From Chloroflexia bacterium (GTDB lineage Bacteria; Chloroflexota; Chloroflexia; Thermomicrobiales; UBA6265), in the NCBI GenBank assembly GCA_013696265.1, contig JACCYX010000208.1:1-7250 (forward strand): 7,250 bases of DNA. Direction: 5' to 3'. Each line of letters begins with the position of its first letter. Position 1 is the stretch's first letter. The notes under the pieces are model-generated. The model saw only the letters and a program-made list of their open reading frames with translations. It was not told the origin of the DNA and made no database searches. Shown one piece after another: positions 1 through 5,502 of this stretch. Made by a program: the position numbers and the translations under genes.

Positions 1-1433
1 ACGCCGGACATCTCGATCTCCCGTTCATCGTCGTCCTCAACGACAACGAGATGTCGATTTCGCCGAATGTCGGCGCGATCAGCAAATACCTCGACCGGGT
101 CCGCACCGATCGCCGCTACAACCGCGCGAAGGATGAACTGGCCGACCGCATCGAGCGCCTGCCGCAGGGTGAAATGCTGGTGGAACTCGGCAAACGGATG
201 AAGGATTCATTCAAGGAGTTCATCTACCACTCGATGATCTGGGAGGAGTTGGGCTTCACCTACATCGGTCCCGTCGATGGCCACGACATCCGGGCCACGG
301 TCCACGCGTTGCGCCAGGCGACCGAGATCGACGGTCCCGTGTTCGTCCATATCCTGACGAAGAAGGGGAACGGCTACGATCCGGCGCTGACCGACACCGA
401 ACGCAGTCACGCCGTCAGCGCGCCCGCCGGCGCCAGCACCTCCACCGCGCCAACACCGCCGAAGTACCAGGATGTCTTTGCCGATACGCTGGTCGAGATC
501 GGCCACACCGATGATCGGGTCTTCGCGATCACCGCCGCGATGCCGACCGGCACCTCGCTGGTGAAATTCGCGAAAGCCCATCCCGAGCGGTTCTTCGATG
601 TCGGCATCGCCGAACAGCACGCTGTCACCTTCGCCGCCGGGCTGGCCACGGCCGGGATGCGGCCAGTGGTCGGCATCTACTCGTCGTTCCTGCAGCGCGC
701 CTACGACCAGATTGTCCACGATGTGTGTGTCCAAAACCTGCCGGTGGTCTTCGCGCTCGACCGGTCCGGCTTCGCGGGCGATGACGGGCGAACGCATCAC
801 GGCGTCTTCGACCTCAGCTACCTCCGCTGCATCCCGAACATGACGATCATGGCGCCGAAGGACGAGAACGAGTTGCGGCACATGATCGCCACCGCCGTCG
901 CCTACACCGATGGCCCGATCGCCATTCGCTATGCGCGAGGCGCCGGCGTTGGGGTGCCGATGACGGACCCCCTGACCGCGCTCCCGATTGGGCGGGCCGA
1001 AACCCTGCGGAACGGCTCCGACATCGCGATCCTCGCCGTTGGCGCGACGGTGCTGGCTGCCGAACGCGCCGCCGATGAACTCGCACTCGACAACCTGGAC
1101 GCCACGGTCGTCAACGCCCGGTTCGTGAAACCGCTGGACGAGACCCTGATCCTGGAACTCGCCCGATCCCACGGCGCCCTGGTCACGGTCGAGGAAAGTG
1201 CGGCGATGGGCGGCTTCGGCTCCGCCGTGCTGGAACTGCTCGCCGCCCACGGCCTGGGCACTCCCGTCCGGGTGCTGGGCGGTCCCGATCGCATCTTCGA
1301 GCAGGCGTCGCAGGGGCGGTTGCGGGAACTCGCGGGCCTGGCGATTGGAGACATCGTGGCCGCGGCGAGGCAGGTGGTTTCGCGGCGGCGGGCGGCCACC
1401 GTGAGTGCCGCCGAACCCGTCATCACCAGTTGA
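1..1433 (+). CDS. dxs: 1-deoxy-D-xylulose-5-phosphate synthase, 5' end cut by window
   Basis: Dxs condenses pyruvate and glyceraldehyde 3-phosphate to DXP, using thiamine diphosphate (ThDP), as the first step of the MEP isoprenoid pathway in the cytosol. The frame is open from base 3, so the ATG at 51 is internal and the N-terminal part lies outside the window. About 476 residues are visible. The first is the end of the ThDP-binding motif (VVLNDNEMSISPNVGA, bases 33-80). Next comes YIGPVDGHD (261-287). The pyrimidine domain follows, with DVGIAEQHAVTF, whose Glu at 612-614 is the expected catalytic ThDP-activating residue, and FLQRAYDQIVHDV. The C-terminal transketolase domain has TVEE..MGGFGSAV and a GGPDRIFE segment. 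The linker between the first two domains (about 408-465) is Ala/Pro/Ser/Thr-rich and lacks the usual HG..PF pattern. The gene ends 13 bp before rsmG, suggesting co-transcription. Identification is secure. Confidence 0.97.
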   Translation, partial: AGHLDLPFIVVLNDNEMSISPNVGAISKYLDRVRTDRRYNRAKDELADRIERLPQGEMLVELGKRMKDSFKEFIYHSMIWEELGFTYIGPVDGHDIRATVHALRQATEIDGPVFVHILTKKGNGYDPALTDTERSHAVSAPAGASTSTAPTPPKYQDVFADTLVEIGHTDDRVFAITAAMPTGTSLVKFAKAHPERFFDVGIAEQHAVTFAAGLATAGMRPVVGIYSSFLQRAYDQIVHDVCVQNLPVVFALDRSGFAGDDGRTHHGVFDLSYLRCIPNMTIMAPKDENELRHMIATAVAYTDGPIAIRYARGAGVGVPMTDPLTALPIGRAETLRNGSDIAILAVGATVLAAERAADELALDNLDATVVNARFVKPLDETLILELARSHGALVTVEESAAMGGFGSAVLELLAAHGLGTPVRVLGGPDRIFEQASQGRLRELAGLAIGDIVAAARQVVSRRRAATVSAAEPVITS

Positions 1434-1446
1434 TTGGGGTATCGCC

Positions 1447-2277
1447 ATGGCGCTCACTGCCGGTAACCACCAGACGACATCGCCGGTCGAGCCTGTTTCC
1501 CAGGGGTCACTGGGCACGCTCGTCCAGAATGCCGGCATGTCGCTGGATGGTGACCAACTCCGGCAACTGGCGATGTATCGTGACCTGCTCTTCACCTCCA
1601 ACCAGACGACGAATCTGACCGCCGTGCGCGACCCAGCGGGCATCGAACGGCGCCTGATTCTCGAAAGCCTGCGCCTCGTGGCACCGCTCCGGAAGCTGCC
1701 CGGAATCGACACATCCAGCCGTCGCTCCCTGATCGACGTGGGAACCGGCGGCGGGCTGCCGGGCCTGGTGCTGGCGATCGCCTGCCCGGAGTTCAGCGTC
1801 TTCCTGCTCGACGCCACCGGCAAGAAGGTGGCCTTCCTCGACCGCGTCGTGCAGTCGTTGAGTCTGGCCAACGCGACCACGATCCACGCCCGGGCCGAGG
1901 AGATCGGCCACCAGCCGCGATACCGGAACGCATTCGATGTCGTTTCGGCGCGGGCGGTGGCGACGCTGCCCGCCCTGCTCGAACTGGGTCTGCCGCTCCT
2001 TCGGACCGGTGGACACCTGTTGCTGCCGAAGGGCACGGCGATCGACGACGAACTGGCCGCGGGCCACCGGGCCGCCGCGATCCTCGGTGGCGAGATCGTT
2101 TCGGCTGACCTCTTGCCCGATGCCGGCTCGACGATCGAAACGCGACTCGTGATCGCGCGCAAGCGGTCGCCGACGCCCGCTGCCTATCCCCGCCGCACGG
2201 GGATACCGTCCAAATCCCCGCTGGGCGTCGATGTGCCTGGAAACGGGCCGGGCCGGCGCGGGAGGGACCCATCGTGA
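1447..2277 (+). CDS. rsmG: 16S rRNA (guanine-N7) methyltransferase RsmG (GidB)
   Basis: RsmG uses S-adenosylmethionine to methylate N7 of a guanine in the 530 loop of 16S rRNA. The 276-residue protein shows NLTAV (56-60), the SAM-binding loop DVGTGGGLPG (97-106), LLDATGKKVAFL with an acidic residue at D122, RAEE (149-152), SARAV (167-171), and the family-typical tail YPRRTGIPSKSPL (247-259). It is longer than the roughly 207-240 residues usual for the family, with about 30 extra residues at the N-terminus and 17 after the PL tail. LILESL replaces the usual H..DSL motif. I chose the ATG at 1447, preceded by a weak TTGGGG. A GTG at 1405 would overlap dxs and add 14 residues. The stop overlaps the next gene's start by 4 bp, consistent with one operon. 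Confidence 0.95.
   Translation: MALTAGNHQTTSPVEPVSQGSLGTLVQNAGMSLDGDQLRQLAMYRDLLFTSNQTTNLTAVRDPAGIERRLILESLRLVAPLRKLPGIDTSSRRSLIDVGTGGGLPGLVLAIACPEFSVFLLDATGKKVAFLDRVVQSLSLANATTIHARAEEIGHQPRYRNAFDVVSARAVATLPALLELGLPLLRTGGHLLLPKGTAIDDELAAGHRAAAILGGEIVSADLLPDAGSTIETRLVIARKRSPTPAAYPRRTGIPSKSPLGVDVPGNGPGRRGRDPS
2261..2267 (+). promoter_or_regulatory. Shine-Dalgarno site of the DUF402 gene
   Basis: GGAGGGA lies inside the last codons of rsmG, 6 nt before the GTG at 2274. It supports this non-ATG start and the GTGA stop/start overlap. Confidence 0.7.
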
Positions 2278-2870
2278 GCGTGCCACCACCGGAACGGCCG
2301 GCCCGGCGCCATCGCCTGTTCTACCGCAAGGAAAAACTCCAGGGCGCCTGCTGGGAGTACGAGATCGCCGGTGGCTGGCTGGATGTCCCGGTCGACTCCT
2401 CGACCCGGCACATCCTCCGGCACTCGTTCCGGTTCTACCGGCCGCGCGAGGCCACGCGCCGGACGTGCGATGGCGTCGAGACCGTGCAACGGGCCGCGGC
2501 CGAGCAGTGGTTCTTCCCGGATCGGTGGTTTTCGCTACTTCGCTTCACCACCGCAAACGACGCGACCATTGGCTACTACGTCAACTTCTCGCGACCATTG
2601 AGCGAGGTTCGCCGGGACTACTACGCCGACATCGATCTGGAACTGGACTTGTGGATCGATCTCGATGGCACGATCACCGAACTGGACCGGGATGAGTTCG
2701 AGCGCGAGATCGACTCCGACCGGCTCACGGCGGAGTGGGCCGAGGCGGTGACCGAGGCGGCGATGAGCGTCACGACGGCGGTGACGGAATGTATCGCCCG
2801 GAATGGCCCCGACGTGGAGAAGACGCGCGACCCGCTCTACGGCATCCCGGAGTTCATCCTGCTGGCGTGA
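2274..2870 (+). CDS. DUF402-family protein (possible nucleotide phosphatase)
   Basis: This is a 198-residue soluble protein starting with GTG in a 4-bp GTGA overlap with rsmG. That arrangement suggests translational coupling. The core resembles the DUF402 fold: W79FFPDRWFSLLRF, then YYVNFSRPL (101-109), an acidic stretch DIDLELDLWIDLDG (119-132), and ELDRDEFE (136-143). Characterised DUF402 relatives (staphylococcal Ntdp, FomD) hydrolyse nucleoside di/triphosphates or a nucleotidyl phosphonate using divalent metal bound by such Asp/Glu residues. The actual substrate here cannot be read from sequence. There are no signal peptide or membrane segments. The C-terminal part (150-198) is a helix-like Ala/Glu/Thr-rich tail ending PLYGIPEFILLA. 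Family membership is fairly sure; the enzymatic role is inference. Confidence 0.8.
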   Translation: MSVPPPERPARRHRLFYRKEKLQGACWEYEIAGGWLDVPVDSSTRHILRHSFRFYRPREATRRTCDGVETVQRAAAEQWFFPDRWFSLLRFTTANDATIGYYVNFSRPLSEVRRDYYADIDLELDLWIDLDGTITELDRDEFEREIDSDRLTAEWAEAVTEAAMSVTTAVTECIARNGPDVEKTRDPLYGIPEFILLA

Positions 2871-2909
2871 CGCACATATCAAGCGAATGAATCGCATTTT
2901 AGGTGATAT

Positions 2910-2919
2910 GAGGTGATCC
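2910..2919 (+). promoter_or_regulatory. Extended Shine-Dalgarno sequence abutting the start at 2920
   Basis: GAGGTGATCC is a 10-nt perfect complement to the conserved 16S rRNA 3' end (GGATCACCTC). It ends right at the ATG, with 6 nt between the GAGG core and ATG, which is near-optimal spacing. A second partial copy, AGGTGAT, lies 10 bp upstream at 2901-2907. The site fixes the start of the NTF2-like gene and predicts strong initiation. Confidence 0.7.
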
Positions 2920-3468
2920 ATGACGGTTGATCCCGTCGCCCAAATACTCGAGGATCCGCGTTTCCAGGGGCAGCCGCTCACCTGGGAGGTCACGCCCGAC
3001 GAGTGCACCGCGATCCGGCATGCCTGGCTGACGCATGTGTCCACCGAGGAACGTCTCTTCGTTCCCCATTCCGACGACGAGTGGCGGCGGCACATGGCAA
3101 CCATGTTGAGCGTCTTCAGCGACGAGTGCGTGATGGAACTCGTCTTCACCGGCGAACGGTGGGACGGCAAGGTAGGGGCCGAGGAGTTCTACCGCGTCTT
3201 CACGGACGCGTTCGAGGGCATGACGTGGGTGCCGCAAGCCCTGGCGATCGGACCGCAGGGGGTGCTCGATGTCGCGAACATGACCGGCGTCTTGCGGCAG
3301 CCGTTCGCCGGGCTGACCGGCATCGACCAACCGGTCCATTTGCAGTGGGTTATCCACTTTCCGTGGCTTCCCGATGAGGGCAAGTTCCGGGGCGAAACGG
3401 TCCATTCGATCCGGCCGCTCACGCCCGTCGAACTGGCGGCGGTTTCCCCGCAAGCGACCGGCCGGTAA
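2920..3468 (+). CDS. SnoaL-like / NTF2-superfamily protein of unknown function
   Basis: This is a 182-residue soluble protein. An N-terminal helical part (26-66) contains IRHAWLTHV and WRRHMATMLSVF. It is followed by strands and a central segment reading VMELVFTGERWDGKVGAEEFYRVFTDAFEGM (71-101), then VLDVANMTGVLRQPF and VHLQWVIHFPW. This order of helices, the V/I-E-x-x-x-T-G-x-x-x-x-G-x-x-x-x-x-x-Y pattern and the length fit the cone-shaped SnoaL/NTF2-like fold. Members range from ketosteroid isomerases and polyketide cyclases to binding proteins, so no reaction can be assigned. There is no signal peptide. The ATG at 2920 is supported by a 10-nt Shine-Dalgarno match. It is separated from the upstream operon by 49 bp, so it could be the last gene of that transcript or have its own promoter. 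It converges on the protease gene. Confidence 0.7.
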   Translation: MTVDPVAQILEDPRFQGQPLTWEVTPDECTAIRHAWLTHVSTEERLFVPHSDDEWRRHMATMLSVFSDECVMELVFTGERWDGKVGAEEFYRVFTDAFEGMTWVPQALAIGPQGVLDVANMTGVLRQPFAGLTGIDQPVHLQWVIHFPWLPDEGKFRGETVHSIRPLTPVELAAVSPQATGR

Positions 3469-3486
3469 CATGCCAAGGGTGAGGGG

Positions 3487-3517
3487 CAGCCCACGCTCGC
3501 CTGGGGCGTGGCCGCTG
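3487..3517. terminator. Hairpin in the convergent gene junction, possible bidirectional terminator
   Basis: CAGCCCACGC (3487-3496) pairs with GCGTGG-CC-GCTG (3506-3517): a 10-bp GC-rich stem with a 2-nt CC bulge and a 9-nt loop. It lies 18 bp after the stop of the + gene and just beyond the TAA of the - strand protease at 3520, the right place for a shared terminator. No T-run follows on either strand, so intrinsic termination is unproven. Confidence 0.4.
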
Positions 3518-3519
3518 GC

Positions 3520-4527
3520 TTACGCCCAATGGCCCCCAGGCACCGATCTCACCCAGCTATCGAACACGTCCAACCGGGTGTAGATGCCCCCGTCACCGCA
3601 CGGGCGGACCGTGCTGGCAGTCGCGCGGGAGGTTGCCCCGGCCAGGAACCACGTCCGTTTCGACTGGACAAAGGCGGGGCCGCCGCTGTCCCCGTTACAG
3701 CTATCCCGATCGAGGAAGGGCGCGCCCGCCACGAACTCCGTCGCCTCATCGGCGCCGAACCTGGGGTCGGCGCTGGCGATCGGCACATCGACCATCCGGC
3801 GCTTGCCATAGCCGCCACTGCTGTAGATATCGGTGTTGCCGTAACCGGCCAACCGCACGCTGGCGGCGGCGTTCAGCACGTCGCCACTTGCAATCCCCCG
3901 CGGCTTGCAATCGGCATCCTCCGCCAGGATGAGCACGGCCAGATCGTGCGTCGGGGTTGGTGGATCGTAATCCGGATGGCTCTCGACGCGCTGGACCGCG
4001 ATCACGGTTCCCGCCCCTGGCGTCCCAACATCGTCGCCGATGAAGATCCGGCTGGCGCAGCCGCCCACTACGCAATGCCCGGCGGTCACCACCACGTTGG
4101 GCGCAATGAGCGTGCCGGTGCAGCACCAGTCCGTATCGCTGCCGATCGCCACGCAGTCCTGATACTCGGACGTCGGGATGCCGCCGACGATACGCTTCCG
4201 ATCGGGTATGAGCGTCTTGGCGTTCGCGAGGAAGACGGGGTCGGAGAAAATACTGAAATCCGGCTGCGCCGCGGCGCCAAGCCCTCGTCGGCCCGTCGTC
4301 CCGGCCGGTTCCGCCGCCCGGCGCAAGATCGAGCGCGCCTGGCTGGCGCTTTCGGCCGCGGGCCGCGCGGTGAAGCCATCCAGCACATTGACGAGCGACT
4401 GGAAGACGAGCATGAACTGCTCGTCGTCTTCCCCGGCGACGACGCGAGCCAGGCGCTCGGCGGCATCCATCTGCTTCTGCAATGGATCCGCGGCGGCGCC
4501 TTTTTTCGTCGTACGTGCGGTGGACAT
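3520..4527 (-). CDS. Trypsin-like serine protease (S1 family) with N-terminal pro-region
   Basis: This is a 335-residue chymotrypsin-fold protease. The catalytic triad is H151 (VTAGHC), D195 (HDLAVL) and S281 (GDSGGP). D275, six residues before the serine, occupies the S1-pocket position that gives trypsin its Lys/Arg preference. R112-I113-V-G-G is a canonical zymogen activation site, so residues 1-112 look like a propeptide; they contain a helix-prone stretch (14-52) and an Ala-rich linker. Eight cysteines lie in the protease domain (125, 135, 136, 152, 157, 207, 277, 310), including equivalents of the Cys42-Cys58 and Cys191-Cys220 disulfides, which suggests an oxidising compartment. Yet no signal peptide, Tat motif or membrane segment is visible. 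Starting upstream at 4659 would not create one. The ATG at 4527 has a strong Shine-Dalgarno GAAGGAGGG. The family is certain; location and substrate are unknown. Confidence 0.93.
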   Translation of the reverse strand: MSTARTTKKGAAADPLQKQMDAAERLARVVAGEDDEQFMLVFQSLVNVLDGFTARPAAESASQARSILRRAAEPAGTTGRRGLGAAAQPDFSIFSDPVFLANAKTLIPDRKRIVGGIPTSEYQDCVAIGSDTDWCCTGTLIAPNVVVTAGHCVVGGCASRIFIGDDVGTPGAGTVIAVQRVESHPDYDPPTPTHDLAVLILAEDADCKPRGIASGDVLNAAASVRLAGYGNTDIYSSGGYGKRRMVDVPIASADPRFGADEATEFVAGAPFLDRDSCNGDSGGPAFVQSKRTWFLAGATSRATASTVRPCGDGGIYTRLDVFDSWVRSVPGGHWA

Positions 4528-4531
4528 GGTG

Positions 4532-4540
4532 CCCTCCTTC
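4532..4540 (-). promoter_or_regulatory. Shine-Dalgarno site of the protease gene
   Basis: On the - strand GAAGGAGGG precedes the ATG, with 5 nt between the GGAGG core and the start codon. It decides the start at 4527 over the longer open frame reaching 4659. Confidence 0.8.
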
Positions 4541-4577
4541 ACGCGAATATCAATTGTTCCGTCTGTTGACCCACTGC

Positions 4578-4606
4578 ATTGTATGCGGATGGCGCATGGA
4601 ACGCAA
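4578..4606 (-). promoter_or_regulatory. Sigma70-type promoter candidate for the protease gene
   Basis: Read on the - strand, TTGCGT (4606-4601) is followed after exactly 17 bp by TACAAT (4583-4578). The -10 box matches the consensus at 5 of 6 positions and the -35 box at the three most conserved. It sits about 50 bp upstream of the protease ATG in the locally AT-richer part of the gap, giving a short leader. It implies that the protease is transcribed separately from the zinc-ribbon gene behind it. Confidence 0.5.
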
Positions 4607-4617
4607 TATCCATTGCG
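4602..4617. promoter_or_regulatory. Palindromic operator candidate over the protease -35 box
   Basis: CGCAAT-ATCC-ATTGCG is a perfect inverted repeat with 6-bp arms and a 4-bp spacer. The left arm covers most of the -35 hexamer, a typical position for a repressor site. No regulator gene is present in the window. Confidence 0.4.
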
Positions 4618-4828
4618 CCGTGGGAGCGTGACGCATGATTTTGCATGGGGCCCCGGCATGGACCGTCATGTACGGTTGCGGCAGCCGCATGGCACTTGGA
4701 CGTAAAAGAAATGTACTTCGCACCCTTGCCGGGCGAACTCGGGGCCGTAGGCGCGGCGAATCGCGTTATGCGCGCTTGGGACACATTCCCGAAAGCGGAA
4801 GCCGGGGCATGCCGAGGTGGCGGACAGG

Positions 4829-5392
4829 CTAAACGTCTTCCGGCCGGGTCGCTTCGACCCGCCGCACGATGCCCAGCCAAGCGTCATAAGCCGCGCGCCG
4901 GGCCGGATCGGAGAGGATCTCGCGGGCGGTCAGCAACTCCCGCATGTTCGCCGCCGACGCGGTGTCGGCCGACGTGTCCGGGTGGTATTTCAGTGCCAGC
5001 CGCTTGAAGGCCGCATCGACCACCTCCGGGTCGGCAAGCGGATCGACCTGGAGAACCTGGTAGTACGTCCGGCCGACCGCCTGCTGGATCCGGGGCGGAT
5101 CGGGCCGCGACTCCTGCTGCTTGCCGAGGTAGGCCGATAACGCCAGCTGGGTCATGAGCCGGGCCTCGACGAACTCGAATTCCTTTTCCGGGATCCCCCA
5201 CTTGCCGTGGCACGTCATGCACTCCATGACCATCTGGGACCGCACGTTCACCGTGGGAACGAAATAGAGGGTCAGCTTGCGCTTGGTATCGTAGACCGCG
5301 AAGACCGAGGTCTTCCGGCATGTGGGACACTCGTTGACGAAGAAGCCCCGTTGGTCGATATAATCGCGGGCGCCAATGATGGGGAATACCAA
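4829..5392 (-). CDS. Zinc-ribbon protein with C-terminal J domain (DnaJ-like)
   Basis: This 187-residue soluble protein has two modules. Residues 1-75 look like a zinc ribbon of the zinc_ribbon_15 type: a hydrophobic opening (VFPIIGARD), C22-P-T-C25, a central LTLYFVPTVNV strand, then C58-M-T-C61. Residues 108-175 form a J domain with TYYQVLQVDP, FKRLALKYHPD (HPD at 137-139) and AREILSDPARRAAYD. The HPD loop in J proteins stimulates the ATPase of an Hsp70 (DnaK). A Q/A-rich helical linker joins the modules. The order is the reverse of classical DnaJ, and no Gly/Phe or substrate-binding domains are present, so a specialised co-chaperone is likely. The start is TTG at 5392. It is the only usable in-frame start that keeps both Cys pairs, and GGAG lies 11 nt upstream. 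The gene faces away from the nicotinamidase gene. Domain calls are solid; the function is inferred. Confidence 0.87.
   Translation of the reverse strand: MVFPIIGARDYIDQRGFFVNECPTCRKTSVFAVYDTKRKLTLYFVPTVNVRSQMVMECMTCHGKWGIPEKEFEFVEARLMTQLALSAYLGKQQESRPDPPRIQQAVGRTYYQVLQVDPLADPEVVDAAFKRLALKYHPDTSADTASAANMRELLTAREILSDPARRAAYDAWLGIVRRVEATRPEDV
5334..5364 (+). promoter_or_regulatory. Promoter candidate for the nicotinamidase gene, inside the divergent gene
   Basis: TTGACG (5334-5339) is followed after 19 bp by a perfect TATAAT (5359-5364) on the + strand. The spacer is 2 bp longer than ideal. The pair lies within the first codons of the zinc-ribbon gene on the other strand (TATAAT overlaps its D-Y-I codons). 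Transcription would start near 5371 and give a leader of about 130 nt before the ATG at 5503. Confidence 0.4.
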
Positions 5393-5502
5393 GGGATCGT
5401 CTACTCCAGAACCGTCTCGAACATGGGTGGACTGTAGCAGGACCGGGCCGTAGGCAACCAGTGCCGGACCCGCCCAATGGACCCGGAGAGGAATGCGACG
5501 AG
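5393..5502. other. Divergent intergenic region between zinc-ribbon and nicotinamidase genes
   Basis: This 110-bp gap separates the TTG start of the - strand gene from the ATG of the + strand gene. It contains GGAG for the former (5404-5407, - strand) and GGAGAGGA (5485-5492) for the latter, 10 nt before its ATG. I see no convincing promoter for the zinc-ribbon gene; TACAGT on the - strand near 5433 is only a weak -10 candidate. Confidence 0.5.

Larger units (their letters stand above)
4528..4828. other. 301-bp non-coding gap upstream of the protease gene
   Basis: I find no convincing gene here. Besides the promoter and palindrome nearest the protease, the gap holds several short inverted repeats: GGGGCCCC (4647-4654), ACCGT-CATGT-ACGGT (4662-4676), TGCGGC-A-GCCGCA (4677-4689) and GGCATGCC (4806-4813). 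It also has a cluster of CATG words between 4595 and 4691. Open frames cross it on both strands, but they lack a ribosome-binding site and recognisable protein motifs. No clear terminator for the upstream zinc-ribbon gene was found. Confidence 0.6.

Noticed and set aside
207..2162. 651-residue open frame on the - strand antisense to dxs and rsmG
   Set aside because: It lies opposite two secure genes, is rich in Arg/Gly/Pro as expected of a high-GC shadow frame, and shows no family motif.
2883..2900. GCGA-ATGAA-TCGC hairpin followed by ATTTT after the DUF402 gene
   Set aside because: The 4-bp stem and short T-run are too weak to call an intrinsic terminator.
3508..4569. 353-residue + strand frame opposite the protease gene
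   Set aside because: The - strand frame has the complete S1 triad and a strong ribosome-binding site; this one has neither motifs nor a ribosome-binding site.
4810..4870. tRNA-like sequence (GCCGAGGTGGCGGA followed by a GGGTC...GACCC stem)
   Set aside because: The start resembles a tRNA-Leu 5' end, but no anticodon arm, T-loop TTCGA or acceptor pairing can be built, and most of it codes for the end of the zinc-ribbon/J-domain protein.
4539..4887. Small open frames on both strands across the gap upstream of the protease
   Set aside because: They have no ribosome-binding site, no motif and run into known genes out of frame; not supported as a gene or a recognisable pseudogene.
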